Counted from the first letter of the stretch, positions 1 to 5,688 are shown. The stretch: 8,910 nucleotides of DNA from CAZIHO01 sp964538875 (GCA_964538875.1 CAZIHO010000126.1:1-8910), one strand, 5' to 3'. Notes: generated by a model not told the origin, from the sequence alone. Made by a program: numbers and translations.

Positions 1-40
1 TCAAATACTGAGTATTTGACATTTCAATAGCCGGTATTGC
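1..40. promoter_or_regulatory. Two tandem AT-rich dyads, possible operator
   Basis: Positions 1-9 (TCAAATACT) and 11-19 (AGTATTTGA) form a perfect 9-bp inverted repeat around one base. A second, shorter dyad follows: TCAATA at 24-29 and TATTG at 35-39. Both can be read as TCAA(A)TA, then 5 nt, then TAT(T)TG(A), with centres at 10 and 32. That is 22 bp apart, about two helical turns. A consensus TTGACA lies at 16-21 between them, but no good -10 follows at the right distance. This arrangement fits a repressor operator for a gene beyond the left edge or for the tRNA promoter. The binding protein is unknown and the operator role is inference. Confidence 0.35.
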
Positions 41-72
41 AAGTTCCAGTGAACGACGGCGCCCGCCCCGGC

Positions 73-102
73 TTGCTTCCCCCGGCGACTTTTCTCTATA
101 AT
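73..102 (+). promoter_or_regulatory. Sigma70-type promoter of tRNA-Cys
   Basis: A perfect TATAAT -10 box lies at 97-102. A weak -35 (TTGCTT, 73-78) sits 18 bp upstream. Initiation would fall near 108-110, a few bases before the mature tRNA 5' end at 115, which fits a short tRNA leader. The stretch between -10 and tRNA (103-114) is C-rich at its start. Confidence 0.6.
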
Positions 103-114
103 CCCCGCTCTTAA

Positions 115-188
115 GGCTGGGTGGCAGAGTGGTCATGCAGCGGCCTGCAAAGCCGTGGACGCCGGTTCAAGTCCGACCCCAGCCTCCA
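115..188 (+). tRNA. tRNA-Cys(GCA)
   Basis: This is a complete 74-nt cloverleaf. The acceptor stem GGCTGGG (115-121) pairs with CCCAGCC (178-184). The anticodon loop is CTGCAAA with anticodon GCA. The T-arm contains GGTTCAA. The discriminator base is U (185), the identity base for cysteine, and CCA is encoded at 186-188. The body is very close to the E. coli cysteine tRNA. It reads rightward, convergent with rtcB, whose stop lies 36 nt downstream. Confidence 0.96.
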
Positions 189-199
189 AATTTCCTAGC

Positions 200-217
200 G
201 CCCCCATTCCTGGGGGC
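200..217. terminator. Hairpin between convergent tRNA-Cys and rtcB
   Basis: GCCCCCA (200-206) and TGGGGGC (211-217) form a perfect 7-bp stem around a TTCC loop. It lies in the short gap between two converging genes, where a bidirectional terminator is expected. Neither side has a proper U-tract: CTTAG follows on the + strand and a short AAATTT run further out on the - strand. It may act as a 3' RNA stabiliser or an imperfect terminator. Confidence 0.4.
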
Positions 218-224
218 CTTAGCA

Positions 225-1421
225 TCATCCCTTCACGCATACCACCTGCTTCAGGGTATGCACCACTTCCACCAGGTCTGACTGGTTGGCCATCACCTGG
301 TCGATGTCCTTGTAGGCGCCGGGAATTTCATCCAGGACTCCCTTGTCCTTGCGACAAATGACGCCCTGGGTCTGGGCCGCCAGATCCCCGGCGGAAAACC
401 GCTTTTCCGCCGCCGTGCGACTCATGCGCCGCCCCGCGCCGTGGGAGCAGGAGTGGAAACTATCCGGGTTTCCCAGGCCGCGCACGATATAGCTGCGGGT
501 TCCCATGCTGCCGGGGATGATGCCCAGATCACCACTGCGGGCCCGGATGGCGCCCTTGCGGGTCACCCAGACGTTGGCGTCGAAATGATGTTCCCGTTCC
601 ACGTAATTATGATGACAGTTGACCACTTCGCCGGTCACCTGGAACGGTGGCACATGCCGGGCCAGGGCCGCTAACACCAGGGTCAGCATCTGATCCCGGT
701 TCGCCCGGGCGTAGGCCTGGGCCCAGGATACCGCCGTTACATAGTCGTCAAAATGCGCACTGCCCTCCGGAAAATAGGACAGATCCCGGTCCGGCACTTG
801 GATGAACCAGCGTTCCATGTCCCGGCGGGCCAATTCGATGAAATAGCAGCCGATGGCGTTGCCAATACCCCGGCTCCCGGAATGCAGCATCACCCATACC
901 TGGTTGGACTCGTCTAGGCAGACCTCGATGAAGTGGTTGCCGCTACCCAGGGTGCCCAACTGGTTGACCCATTTGGAGTTGCGGCCGAACGTCTTGAGCA
1001 GGCCCGGATGCTGGTCCAGCAACCGCCGCAGTGGAGCGTCGAACGGCTGAGCCGCTTGGGTCAAGGCCCGTGCGTCAGAATGTTGGTCCCGGCCCACCGG
1101 CACGTCCCGAGAGATTTGATCGAACACCCGTTTCAACGAGCGCTCATCAAGCTGGCCGGCGCTGAGGCTGGTACGCGCCGCCGCCATGCCGCAGCCGATA
1201 TCCACGCCCACGGCGGCCGGAATGATGGCCTTGTGGCTGGCGATGACGCTGCCGATGGTGGCGCCAATGCCACAGTGCACGTCCGGCATGGCGGCCACGT
1301 GACGATGAATAAACGGCAGCTTGGACAGGTTGACCAACTGTTGGCGCGCCTGGGGCTCCAGTTCGTCGGTCCACACCTTGACCGGCCGGGAACCTTCGTT
1401 GATGACTTGTTTGATCGGCAT
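225..1421 (-). CDS. rtcB: RtcB RNA-splicing ligase (398 aa)
   Basis: RtcB is a GTP- and Mn2+-dependent cytosolic RNA ligase. It joins a 2',3'-cyclic phosphate or 3'-phosphate RNA end to a 5'-OH end and works in tRNA and rRNA repair. The 398-aa protein matches the E. coli type over its full length. Visible signatures are MPDVH with GATIGSV early, the metal-binding VDIGCGM (D74, C77), GSGNHFIE (H163), LHSGSRGIGN (H180), NCHHNY (H270-H271) and SCSHGAGR with the probable guanylylated H327. The C-terminus is QVVCVKG. The frame is open to 1448, but the ATG at 1421 has an AAGGAGGT ribosome site 4 nt upstream and starts MPIKQ, so it is chosen. No rtcA, rtcR or archease gene is visible, and no sigma54-type site was found upstream, so regulation looks unlike the E. 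coli rtcBA operon. Confidence 0.96.
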   Translation of the reverse strand: MPIKQVINEGSRPVKVWTDELEPQARQQLVNLSKLPFIHRHVAAMPDVHCGIGATIGSVIASHKAIIPAAVGVDIGCGMAAARTSLSAGQLDERSLKRVFDQISRDVPVGRDQHSDARALTQAAQPFDAPLRRLLDQHPGLLKTFGRNSKWVNQLGTLGSGNHFIEVCLDESNQVWVMLHSGSRGIGNAIGCYFIELARRDMERWFIQVPDRDLSYFPEGSAHFDDYVTAVSWAQAYARANRDQMLTLVLAALARHVPPFQVTGEVVNCHHNYVEREHHFDANVWVTRKGAIRARSGDLGIIPGSMGTRSYIVRGLGNPDSFHSCSHGAGRRMSRTAAEKRFSAGDLAAQTQGVICRKDKGVLDEIPGAYKDIDQVMANQSDLVEVVHTLKQVVCVKG

Positions 1422-1425
1422 AAGA

Positions 1426-1433
1426 ACCTCCTT
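1426..1433 (-). promoter_or_regulatory. Strong Shine-Dalgarno of rtcB
   Basis: On the minus strand the sequence reads AAGGAGGT, then 4 nt, then ATG at 1421. It is the strongest ribosome site in the window. It decides the rtcB start over the in-frame ATG at 1448, which would place this site inside the coding sequence. Confidence 0.85.
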
Positions 1434-1598
1434 ATGGCTCAGGCGCACGGGGATGGGTGCGGTCCAGCGGGACCGGGCCAGGGTGACGGTCCGGCCTGGG
1501 CAGGACCCAAAGGGAAGAACCGCCCATAGCGGCCATCATGCCTCCTGGCGCCAGAGGCGCTGGGTTTCCGGATGGCGGGGCAGGGGAGTCGGAGGTTG

Positions 1599-1645
1599 GA
1601 CCGGTTCTCACCGCTCCGCCAGAACAACTGGCGGGGGACCCGGTC
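1599..1645. repeat. Two-stem imperfect hairpin
   Basis: An inner stem CCGCCAG (1616-1622)/CTGGCGG (1628-1634) closes an AACAA loop and extends to 1614/1636 with one G-U pair. An outer stem GACCGG (1599-1604)/CCGGTC (1640-1645) encloses it, leaving an asymmetric internal loop of 9 and 3 nt. The nested arrangement suggests RNA secondary structure rather than chance alone, although the GC content makes stems easy to find. No U-tract follows on either strand, so it is not a simple terminator. Confidence 0.4.
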
Positions 1646-1678
1646 AGTTGATTAACGCTTAACGGTCGGCTCTGGGTT

Positions 1679-1735
1679 GGCGGAACTTGCCGATGCCGAG
1701 CCCGGCAGCCCCATTGCGAGGGAGCCCGTTCCGCC
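1679..1735. repeat. Inverted repeat enclosing a smaller hairpin
   Basis: GGCGGAAC (1679-1686) is perfectly complementary to GTTCCGCC (1728-1735). The 41-nt interior contains a second hairpin, TGCCG-AGCC-CGGCA, near 1695-1708. Flanking bases nearly extend the outer stem (GGTT on the left, ACC on the right). It could fold as part of an untranslated RNA or be a relic of a small repeat element. No function is assigned. Confidence 0.35.
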
Positions 1736-1909
1736 ACCAGCCCGTCCGCAACCCGCCCGAGGGGTCGGTGGCGCCTTGCTGGACGATGGGGTTGACGCTG
1801 GGCATTGGGGTCCCTGGGTTGTGGGTTTAAGGGCGGAGGATCATACGCCGGGGTCGGGTGGCACGCAAGGCCCGCTCTTCGCCGGCCATGGCCCGACATT
1901 TGCTTGAAA

Positions 1910-1938
1910 CAGGCTGCCCGCGCCTGGGTCATTTTTTT
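1910..1938 (+). terminator. Weak terminator-like hairpin plus T7
   Basis: CAGGC (1910-1914) and GCCTG (1922-1926) form a 5-bp stem with a 7-nt loop. It is followed after 5 nt by a run of seven T (1932-1938), the longest T-run on the + strand in the 1.4-2.0 kb gap. The stem is short and separated from the T-run, so termination would be weak. It might end a transcript arising within the intergenic region. Confidence 0.2.
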
Positions 1939-1979
1939 GGCGATTGGCGCCTCGCGCCGGCCAATCGCCGGCGAGGCGC
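1939..1979 (+). promoter_or_regulatory. Mutually exclusive hairpins in the leader of the exported-protein gene
   Basis: Stem A is perfect over 10 bp: GGCGATTGGC (1939-1948) with GCCAATCGCC (1960-1969), loop 11 nt. Stem B is perfect over 9 bp: GCGCCTCGC (1947-1955) with GCGAGGCGC (1971-1979), loop 15 nt. The left arm of B overlaps the end of A and fills its loop, and the right arm of A lies in the loop of B, so they cannot both form except as a pseudoknot. The element ends 30 nt before the ATG at 2010. Such overlap is the design of attenuators and riboswitch-like leaders, but no ligand domain is recognised. Confidence 0.35.
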
Positions 1980-2009
1980 ACCCAATCCCTGTCGGTACCG
2001 GATTTTGCC

Positions 2010-3107
2010 ATGCGCCCCATCAGCATCCCTGTCAATCGCCCCGCCTCCCTAACCAAGGGCCAGGGGGTCCCGTGGCCGGGCCATCGTGCAAGCAGTAGCT
2101 GGGCCGGCTTCCCCTTCCTGTTATTCCTGCTGTGGGCGGCCTTGGTCCCCACCTGGGTCTTGGCCCAGGCGCCGGCGCCGGGCCTGACCGATGAGGCGGT
2201 GTTCCGGGCGGATTTCCGGGAACCGGAGAATCAGCAATTCTCGGTGTGGCCCAATATCCCCTTGATAAGCGCCACCGACATGGAAGAATACGTCATGGAC
2301 CGGCACCTGTTTTCCAAACTCCATGTATTGGAGTCGGACCCCCCCACGGTGCTCGCCGCCATCAGTGCCATCGATACCATTTACACGCACCATCAGGCTA
2401 AGGCCCTAGCCAAGCTGGGGGTCAGCTTCAATGCAGAATTCATTGGCGCCTTAGCCCAGTTGGCGAGGGACCATCATATCGCCACACCTAAGTTGTATTT
2501 TTCCTTTGAGGGCATCAGTCCCGATCAAATACAGCGGGATATTTCGGCCGATAAGCCATTACTGGATAGGCTATCCAAACGGGCGGAGCGAATCACCATG
2601 GTCGCCTATGCCCATTATACGAAGCTGCCGGGCCAAGCGGTGCGGGTGACCCTGACCCTGGTGAAGTTGAAAACCGGGCAGAGCCAGAGTTTTACCGTGA
2701 CCTGCGCCGTGGCGGACATGGGCAGGTCCCTGGCGGAGGCGGTGTTCCATTATTTTCAAGGCAACCGGTTTCCGGAGTTTCAACACATCGTGCAAGCTAA
2801 CTTAGAATGGCTGCTGCCAGCCCAGGCCCATCGCGGTCAAATGACGTCAAAATCCGCCGCTGATATGTATTGCCGCTCCCAGGGCGCCCGCCTGCCGACC
2901 GAAGCAGAAATCATCAAGGCGGAGGCTGCCGGACCCTATCACAATGGCGTGGCCCTGCTATCCGACAGCTATTACCATTTGGCTGGCGGCATTTTCTACT
3001 ATTCGTCGCCGACCACGGATTTGCGGGGCCGGGCCCATGAATGGGCGGGGCGGGCGACTAATGATGCCTATTACTATTGCGTGCGGCAAAAGAAGGTTGC
3101 CAAATAA
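2010..3107 (+). CDS. Exported protein of unknown function with FGE/C-type-lectin-like C-terminus
   Basis: I do not recognise this 365-aa protein as a named family. The start is the ATG at 2010. An in-frame TTG at 1944 would add residues that look non-coding and lie inside a hairpin. No strong ribosome site precedes either. A long basic N-region is followed by a hydrophobic stretch (about residues 34-52) and an AQA site ending near residue 54. This fits a Sec signal peptide and a mature periplasmic or secreted protein of about 311 aa. The middle (about 55-260) is mixed alpha/beta with no visible motif. The C-terminal 90 residues contain AADMYCRSQGARLPTEAE (about 283-300), then Tyr-rich sequence, HEWAGR and YYYCVR. 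This resembles the end of formylglycine-generating-enzyme/C-type-lectin-like folds, where CxxxGxRLPTEAE is typical. C288 and C357 could pair in a disulphide. The normal WEYAARGG continuation and catalytic cysteines are not seen, so a binding rather than catalytic role is inferred. Codons look more AT-rich than in neighbouring genes. It stands alone between structured DNA and tRNA-Leu. Confidence 0.8.
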   Translation: MRPISIPVNRPASLTKGQGVPWPGHRASSSWAGFPFLLFLLWAALVPTWVLAQAPAPGLTDEAVFRADFREPENQQFSVWPNIPLISATDMEEYVMDRHLFSKLHVLESDPPTVLAAISAIDTIYTHHQAKALAKLGVSFNAEFIGALAQLARDHHIATPKLYFSFEGISPDQIQRDISADKPLLDRLSKRAERITMVAYAHYTKLPGQAVRVTLTLVKLKTGQSQSFTVTCAVADMGRSLAEAVFHYFQGNRFPEFQHIVQANLEWLLPAQAHRGQMTSKSAADMYCRSQGARLPTEAEIIKAEAAGPYHNGVALLSDSYYHLAGGIFYYSSPTTDLRGRAHEWAGRATNDAYYYCVRQKKVAK

Positions 3108-3113
3108 GGGGTT

Positions 3114-3137
3114 CATCCGGGTTTCATGGTCCGGATG
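3114..3137 (+). repeat. Hairpin just after the exported-protein gene
   Basis: CATCCGG (3114-3120) and CCGGATG (3131-3137) form a perfect 7-bp stem with a 10-nt loop, starting 7 nt after the TAA stop. No U-run follows, so it may protect the mRNA 3' end or be a Rho-type end rather than an intrinsic terminator. It lies upstream of the predicted tRNA-Leu promoter. Confidence 0.4.
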
Positions 3138-3155
3138 GGGTGACGAGGCGCGGGG

Positions 3156-3184
3156 TGGACGAACCGGAGCCCGCGTGCTATTTT
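3156..3184 (+). promoter_or_regulatory. Probable promoter of tRNA-Leu
   Basis: A TGGACG -35 (3156-3161) is separated by 17 bp from a TATTTT -10 (3179-3184). Each matches the sigma70 consensus at four of six positions and the spacing is ideal. Initiation near 3191 would leave a leader of about 17 nt before the mature tRNA. Co-transcription from upstream is also possible. Confidence 0.4.
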
Positions 3185-3207
3185 TCCGGCCTTCTTCCAA
3201 CACCCCC

Positions 3208-3292
3208 GCCCGGGTGGCGAAATAGGTAGACGCAAGGGACTTAAAATCCCTCGACTTCGGTCATGCCGGTTCGACCCCGGCCCCGGGCACCA
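3208..3292 (+). tRNA. tRNA-Leu(UAA)
   Basis: This is an 85-nt class II tRNA with a long variable arm. The acceptor stem GCCCGGG (3208-3214) pairs with CCCGGGC (3282-3288), the discriminator is A and CCA is encoded (3290-3292). The anticodon stem AGGGA/TCCCT encloses CTTAAAA, giving anticodon UAA, which reads UUA and UUG leucine codons. The T-arm contains GGTTCGA. The rare UUA codon is used little in the neighbouring genes. hisG converges from the right, with its stop 54 nt away. Confidence 0.96.
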
Positions 3293-3314
3293 AACCTGCT
3301 CCCCGACTGGGACC

Positions 3315-3336
3315 CGCCGTACCTCCCTGTACGGCG
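3315..3336. terminator. Hairpin between convergent tRNA-Leu and hisG
   Basis: CGCCGTAC (3315-3322) and GTACGGCG (3329-3336) form a perfect 8-bp stem around a 6-nt loop. An outer pair, ACCTGC (3294-3299) with GCAGGT (3339-3344), can enclose it. Its place between two convergent genes suggests a shared transcription end. Neither strand has a U-tract, so a classic intrinsic terminator is not certain. Confidence 0.45.
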
Positions 3337-3346
3337 ATGCAGGTAG

Positions 3347-4231
3347 CTATTCGATGATCTTGTTGATGGGCATTTCGATGATGCCCCGGGCGCCCGCCTT
3401 ATGAATCTTGGGCACCAGATCCCGCACCAACTTTTCTTCCACCACGGTGCTGATATCCACCCAGTTTTCGTCAGCCAGGGTCGAAACCGTGGGGGTACTG
3501 AGGGCCGGCAACAGGGCCAGCACTTCCTGGATGCAGGAGCGAGGCACGTTCATGGCCAGGGTTACCCGGGTGGCAGCCTTGATGGCGCCGGTGAGTAACA
3601 TGAGGATCTGGTCCATCTTGGCCCGCTTCCATTCGTTGGCCACCGCCTCGTGACTGGCGACGAAGCGGGGGGTGCTCTCCATGACCACGTGCAGCACCCG
3701 TAGGTTATTGGCACGCAGGCTGGAGCCGGTTTCGGATACGTCCACGATGGCGTCCGCTAGGATCGGCGGCTTGACCTCGGTGGCGCCCCAGGAAAACTCC
3801 ACGTCCGCCTCCACCCCATGACTGGCCAGGAACCGTTGGGTCATACCCACCGCCTCGGTGGCGATCCGCTTGCCCTCCAAGTCTTGGACGGTCTTAAACG
3901 GCGAATCTTCCTTTACCGCCATGACCCAGCGCACCACCCCATAGTTGGGCCAGGGCGCCTTGAGGTCCGCCAGATGGGCCACGTCGGCGCCGGTTTCCAA
4001 CAGCCAGTCCTGGCCGGTGATGGCGCAGTCCAGAACCCCCTGTTCCACATAACGGGCCATTTCCTGGGGCCGGATCAGGATGCAGCGCAGGTCCGGGTCG
4101 TCGATGTCCGGGTAATAGGATCGGTTAGTGATGCGCAGATTGAAGCCTGCCAATTGGAACAGTTTCTGGGTAGTGGCTTCCAGGCTGCCCTTGGGGATGC
4201 CGATCCTAAGATGGGTCTGGTCGTCGAACAT
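3347..4231 (-). CDS. hisG: ATP phosphoribosyltransferase, long form (294 aa)
   Basis: HisG catalyses the first step of histidine synthesis, ATP + PRPP to phosphoribosyl-ATP, in the cytosol, and is normally inhibited by histidine. The protein opens LRIGIPKGSLE, shows GVLDCAITGQDWL (about 66-77) in the catalytic fold, and has the PRPP loop DVSETGSSLRANNL (about 164-177). The residues after 210 (MLLTGAIKAATR onward, ending EMPINKIIE) form the C-terminal ACT-like regulatory domain. It is therefore the long, self-regulated form that needs no HisZ. Two start codons are close, 4237 and 4231. The AGGA site is only 3 nt from the first and 9 nt from the second, so 4231 is preferred. The frame stays open further upstream, but that part has no HisG similarity and runs into hisI. 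It lies 47 nt downstream of hisI on the same strand, probably one operon. Confidence 0.95.
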   Translation of the reverse strand: MFDDQTHLRIGIPKGSLEATTQKLFQLAGFNLRITNRSYYPDIDDPDLRCILIRPQEMARYVEQGVLDCAITGQDWLLETGADVAHLADLKAPWPNYGVVRWVMAVKEDSPFKTVQDLEGKRIATEAVGMTQRFLASHGVEADVEFSWGATEVKPPILADAIVDVSETGSSLRANNLRVLHVVMESTPRFVASHEAVANEWKRAKMDQILMLLTGAIKAATRVTLAMNVPRSCIQEVLALLPALSTPTVSTLADENWVDISTVVEEKLVRDLVPKIHKAGARGIIEMPINKIIE

Positions 4232-4278
4232 ATGCATGGGTCCTGTGAACAAGCCGCCGATCTGCGGCGGGATGTAAT

Positions 4279-4677
4279 TTATTTGCGATACACCTGGGCC
4301 GGGTCGAACACCTGTTGTCCCACATCTTCGACGCCGTCCAGCGACAGGCGCCGGAAGAAGCAACTGCGCTTGCCGGTATGGCAGGCGGCACCGCCGATTT
4401 GCTCGATTTTCAGGAGAATTGCGTCGCCGTCGCAGTCCAGCAGGATTTCCTTGATCTTCTGCACGTTGCCGCTTTCCTCGCCCTTGTGCCAGAGCCGGTT
4501 CCGGGAGCGACTCCAGTAAACCGCCTCGCCGGTCGCCAAGGTTTGGGCCAGGGACTCCTCGTTCATATGGGCCAGCATGAGGATGTCACCGCTGCCCGCA
4601 TCCTGGGCGATGGCCGTGACCAATCCCTGGCTCTTGGTGAAATCCACCAGTTTTTGTAGTTCCTCGGGTAATTTCAT
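4279..4677 (-). CDS. hisI: Phosphoribosyl-AMP cyclohydrolase (132 aa)
   Basis: HisI opens the adenine ring of phosphoribosyl-AMP, the third step of histidine synthesis, in the cytosol. The stand-alone form is seen, with no HisE domain fused at the C-terminus. Visible signatures are ILMLAHMNEESL, YWSRSRNRLWHKGEESGN (about 54-71), the Mg-binding DCDGD (81-85), and the zinc-binding cysteines in CHTGKRSC (C99, C106) together with C82. The start is the ATG at 4677, giving MKLPEEL and normal family length. The frame continues far upstream across moxR but is a shadow there. No Shine-Dalgarno sequence is visible before the ATG. It precedes hisG, and the two share a divergent promoter region with moxR. 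The hisE, hisA and hisF genes must lie elsewhere. Confidence 0.95.
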   Translation of the reverse strand: MKLPEELQKLVDFTKSQGLVTAIAQDAGSGDILMLAHMNEESLAQTLATGEAVYWSRSRNRLWHKGEESGNVQKIKEILLDCDGDAILLKIEQIGGAACHTGKRSCFFRRLSLDGVEDVGQQVFDPAQVYRK

Positions 4678-4749
4678 GGTGTAGTCGGGTTTCGCTAAAA
4701 AAACGGCGGGTACTATAACATCGGCAACCTGGAGCCACCGAATCAGACC
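4678..4749. promoter_or_regulatory. Divergent promoter region, hisI / moxR
   Basis: This 72-bp gap must hold the control signals for both directions. The most promoter-like segment is TACTATAAC at 4711-4719. Read leftward it offers TATAGT (4717-4712) as a -10 for hisI, with the start of transcription near 4705. Read rightward it offers TATAAC (4714-4719) as a -10 for moxR, with a start near 4726. The -35 boxes are poor on both sides, so activators or another sigma factor may be involved. An A7 run lies at 4697-4703. Confidence 0.35.
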
Positions 4750-5688
4750 ATGCCTATGGAACCCCAAGTCCTGTACGCCGCCTTGCACGCCAATTTGGCC
4801 AAAGTGATGCAGGGCCAAGAGCAGGCGATTCGCCAACTGTTGGCGACACTGGCCGCCGGCGGGCACCTGTTGCTGGAGGACATGCCGGGCACCGGCAAGA
4901 CCACGCTGGCCAAGGCCCTGGCCCGGTCGATCCGCGCCGATTTCAAGCGGGTTCAATTCACGCCGGATGTGTTGCCCTCGGATTTGCTCGGGGTGTCCCT
5001 GTTCGATCCTGGGGAACAGCGTTTTCGCTTTCGGGCCGGGCCGGTGTTTTGTCAGATTCTGCTCGCCGACGAGATCAACCGGGCCTCCCCCCGCACCCAA
5101 TCGGCGCTGCTGGAGGCCATGGCGGAATCCCAGGTCACGGTAGAAGGGGTACCCCGGGCCCTGGATGCCCTATTTTTTGTGATGGCCACCCAAAACCCCA
5201 TCGAATATCACGGCACCTATCCCTTGCCGGAGGCCCAATTGGACCGGTTTGCACTGCGCTTTGGTCTGGGCTACGTCAGTACGGACCAGGAGATGGCGAT
5301 TCTCGACGCCCAACTCCAGGGGCATCCATTGGATGGCCTGGAACCCTGCGTGACGCCGGATCAGGTGCTGGCGCTGCGGGCGGCGGCCCAGAGGATTCGG
5401 GTCGGCGAGCCGGTGCGGCGCTATATCGTGGAATTGGTGGCGGCGACCCGCCGGGCCAAGGGCGTCAATCTGGGAGCCAGTCCCCGGGCGTCCCTGACCC
5501 TGATGAAAGTAGCTCAGGCGCTGGCGCTGTTCGATGGTCTGGAGTTTCTGACCCCGGAGCCAGTCCAGGAAGTGGCGGTGGCGGTGCTGGCCCATCGGTT
5601 GGTGCTCGACCCCCAGGCCCGGTTCGGAGGCCGGGACGGGGCGTCGGTGGTGCGGGATTGCCTGCGACAGGTGGCGCCGCCGGTTTGA
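4750..5688 (+). CDS. MoxR family AAA+ ATPase (312 aa)
   Basis: MoxR proteins are cytosolic AAA+ ATPases thought to act as chaperones with vWA-domain partners. The order of motifs is complete. Walker A is DMPGTGKTT (44-52, K50). Walker B is ILLADEIN (103-110, D107 and E108). Then come ESQVTVEG, sensor 1 ATQNP (N149), the family hallmark GTYPLPEAQLDRF with the arginine finger in LDRF (R166), and sensor 2 GASPRA (R246) in the C-terminal lid. Length is normal for the family. The ATG at 4750 is used; a second ATG at 4756 is equally possible, since neither has a clear ribosome site. It is the first gene of a + strand operon: the DUF58 gene starts 2 nt after its stop. Confidence 0.95.
   Translation: MPMEPQVLYAALHANLAKVMQGQEQAIRQLLATLAAGGHLLLEDMPGTGKTTLAKALARSIRADFKRVQFTPDVLPSDLLGVSLFDPGEQRFRFRAGPVFCQILLADEINRASPRTQSALLEAMAESQVTVEGVPRALDALFFVMATQNPIEYHGTYPLPEAQLDRFALRFGLGYVSTDQEMAILDAQLQGHPLDGLEPCVTPDQVLALRAAAQRIRVGEPVRRYIVELVAATRRAKGVNLGASPRASLTLMKVAQALALFDGLEFLTPEPVQEVAVAVLAHRLVLDPQARFGGRDGASVVRDCLRQVAPPV

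Larger units (their letters stand above)
1422..2009. other. Long structured intergenic region without a recognised gene
   Basis: This stretch of about 590 bases separates divergent rtcB and the exported-protein gene. Several frames stay open, as is usual in high-GC DNA. Their translations are rich in Pro, Arg, Gly and Ser, lack recognisable motifs and have no good ribosome sites, so they are not called. The stretch contains many perfect inverted repeats, including a 10-bp self-complementary CTGGCGCCAG at 1545-1554, and a tandem TTAACGC/TTAACGG at about 1652-1665. The more notable structures are listed separately. No known ncRNA signature (RNase P, SRP, tmRNA, common riboswitches) was recognised. 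It could hold the rtcB promoter, a small RNA or decayed sequence. Confidence 0.5.

Noticed and set aside
1678..1692. TGGCGGAACTTGCC resembling a sigma54 -24/-12 site
   Set aside because: The GG and GC elements are only 8 nt apart; sigma54 sites need 10.
1859..1875. TGGCACG resembling the -24 half of a sigma54 promoter
   Set aside because: No GC or TTGC at the required 10-nt distance; GG-N12-GC is present instead, so the spacing is wrong.
1944..2009. TTG start extending the exported protein by 22 residues
   Set aside because: The added residues look non-coding, have no ribosome site and overlap the leader hairpins. The ATG at 2010 gives a normal signal peptide.
3208..3292. tRNA-Leu as an integration site
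   Set aside because: No integrase gene and no direct repeat of the tRNA 3' end were seen in the window.
4232..4363. Upstream extension of the hisG frame
   Set aside because: It overlaps the end of hisI, and its residues do not resemble HisG.
4678..5100. Upstream extension of the hisI frame
   Set aside because: It is antisense to moxR and has no similarity to HisI. The ATG at 4677 gives the full-length family protein.
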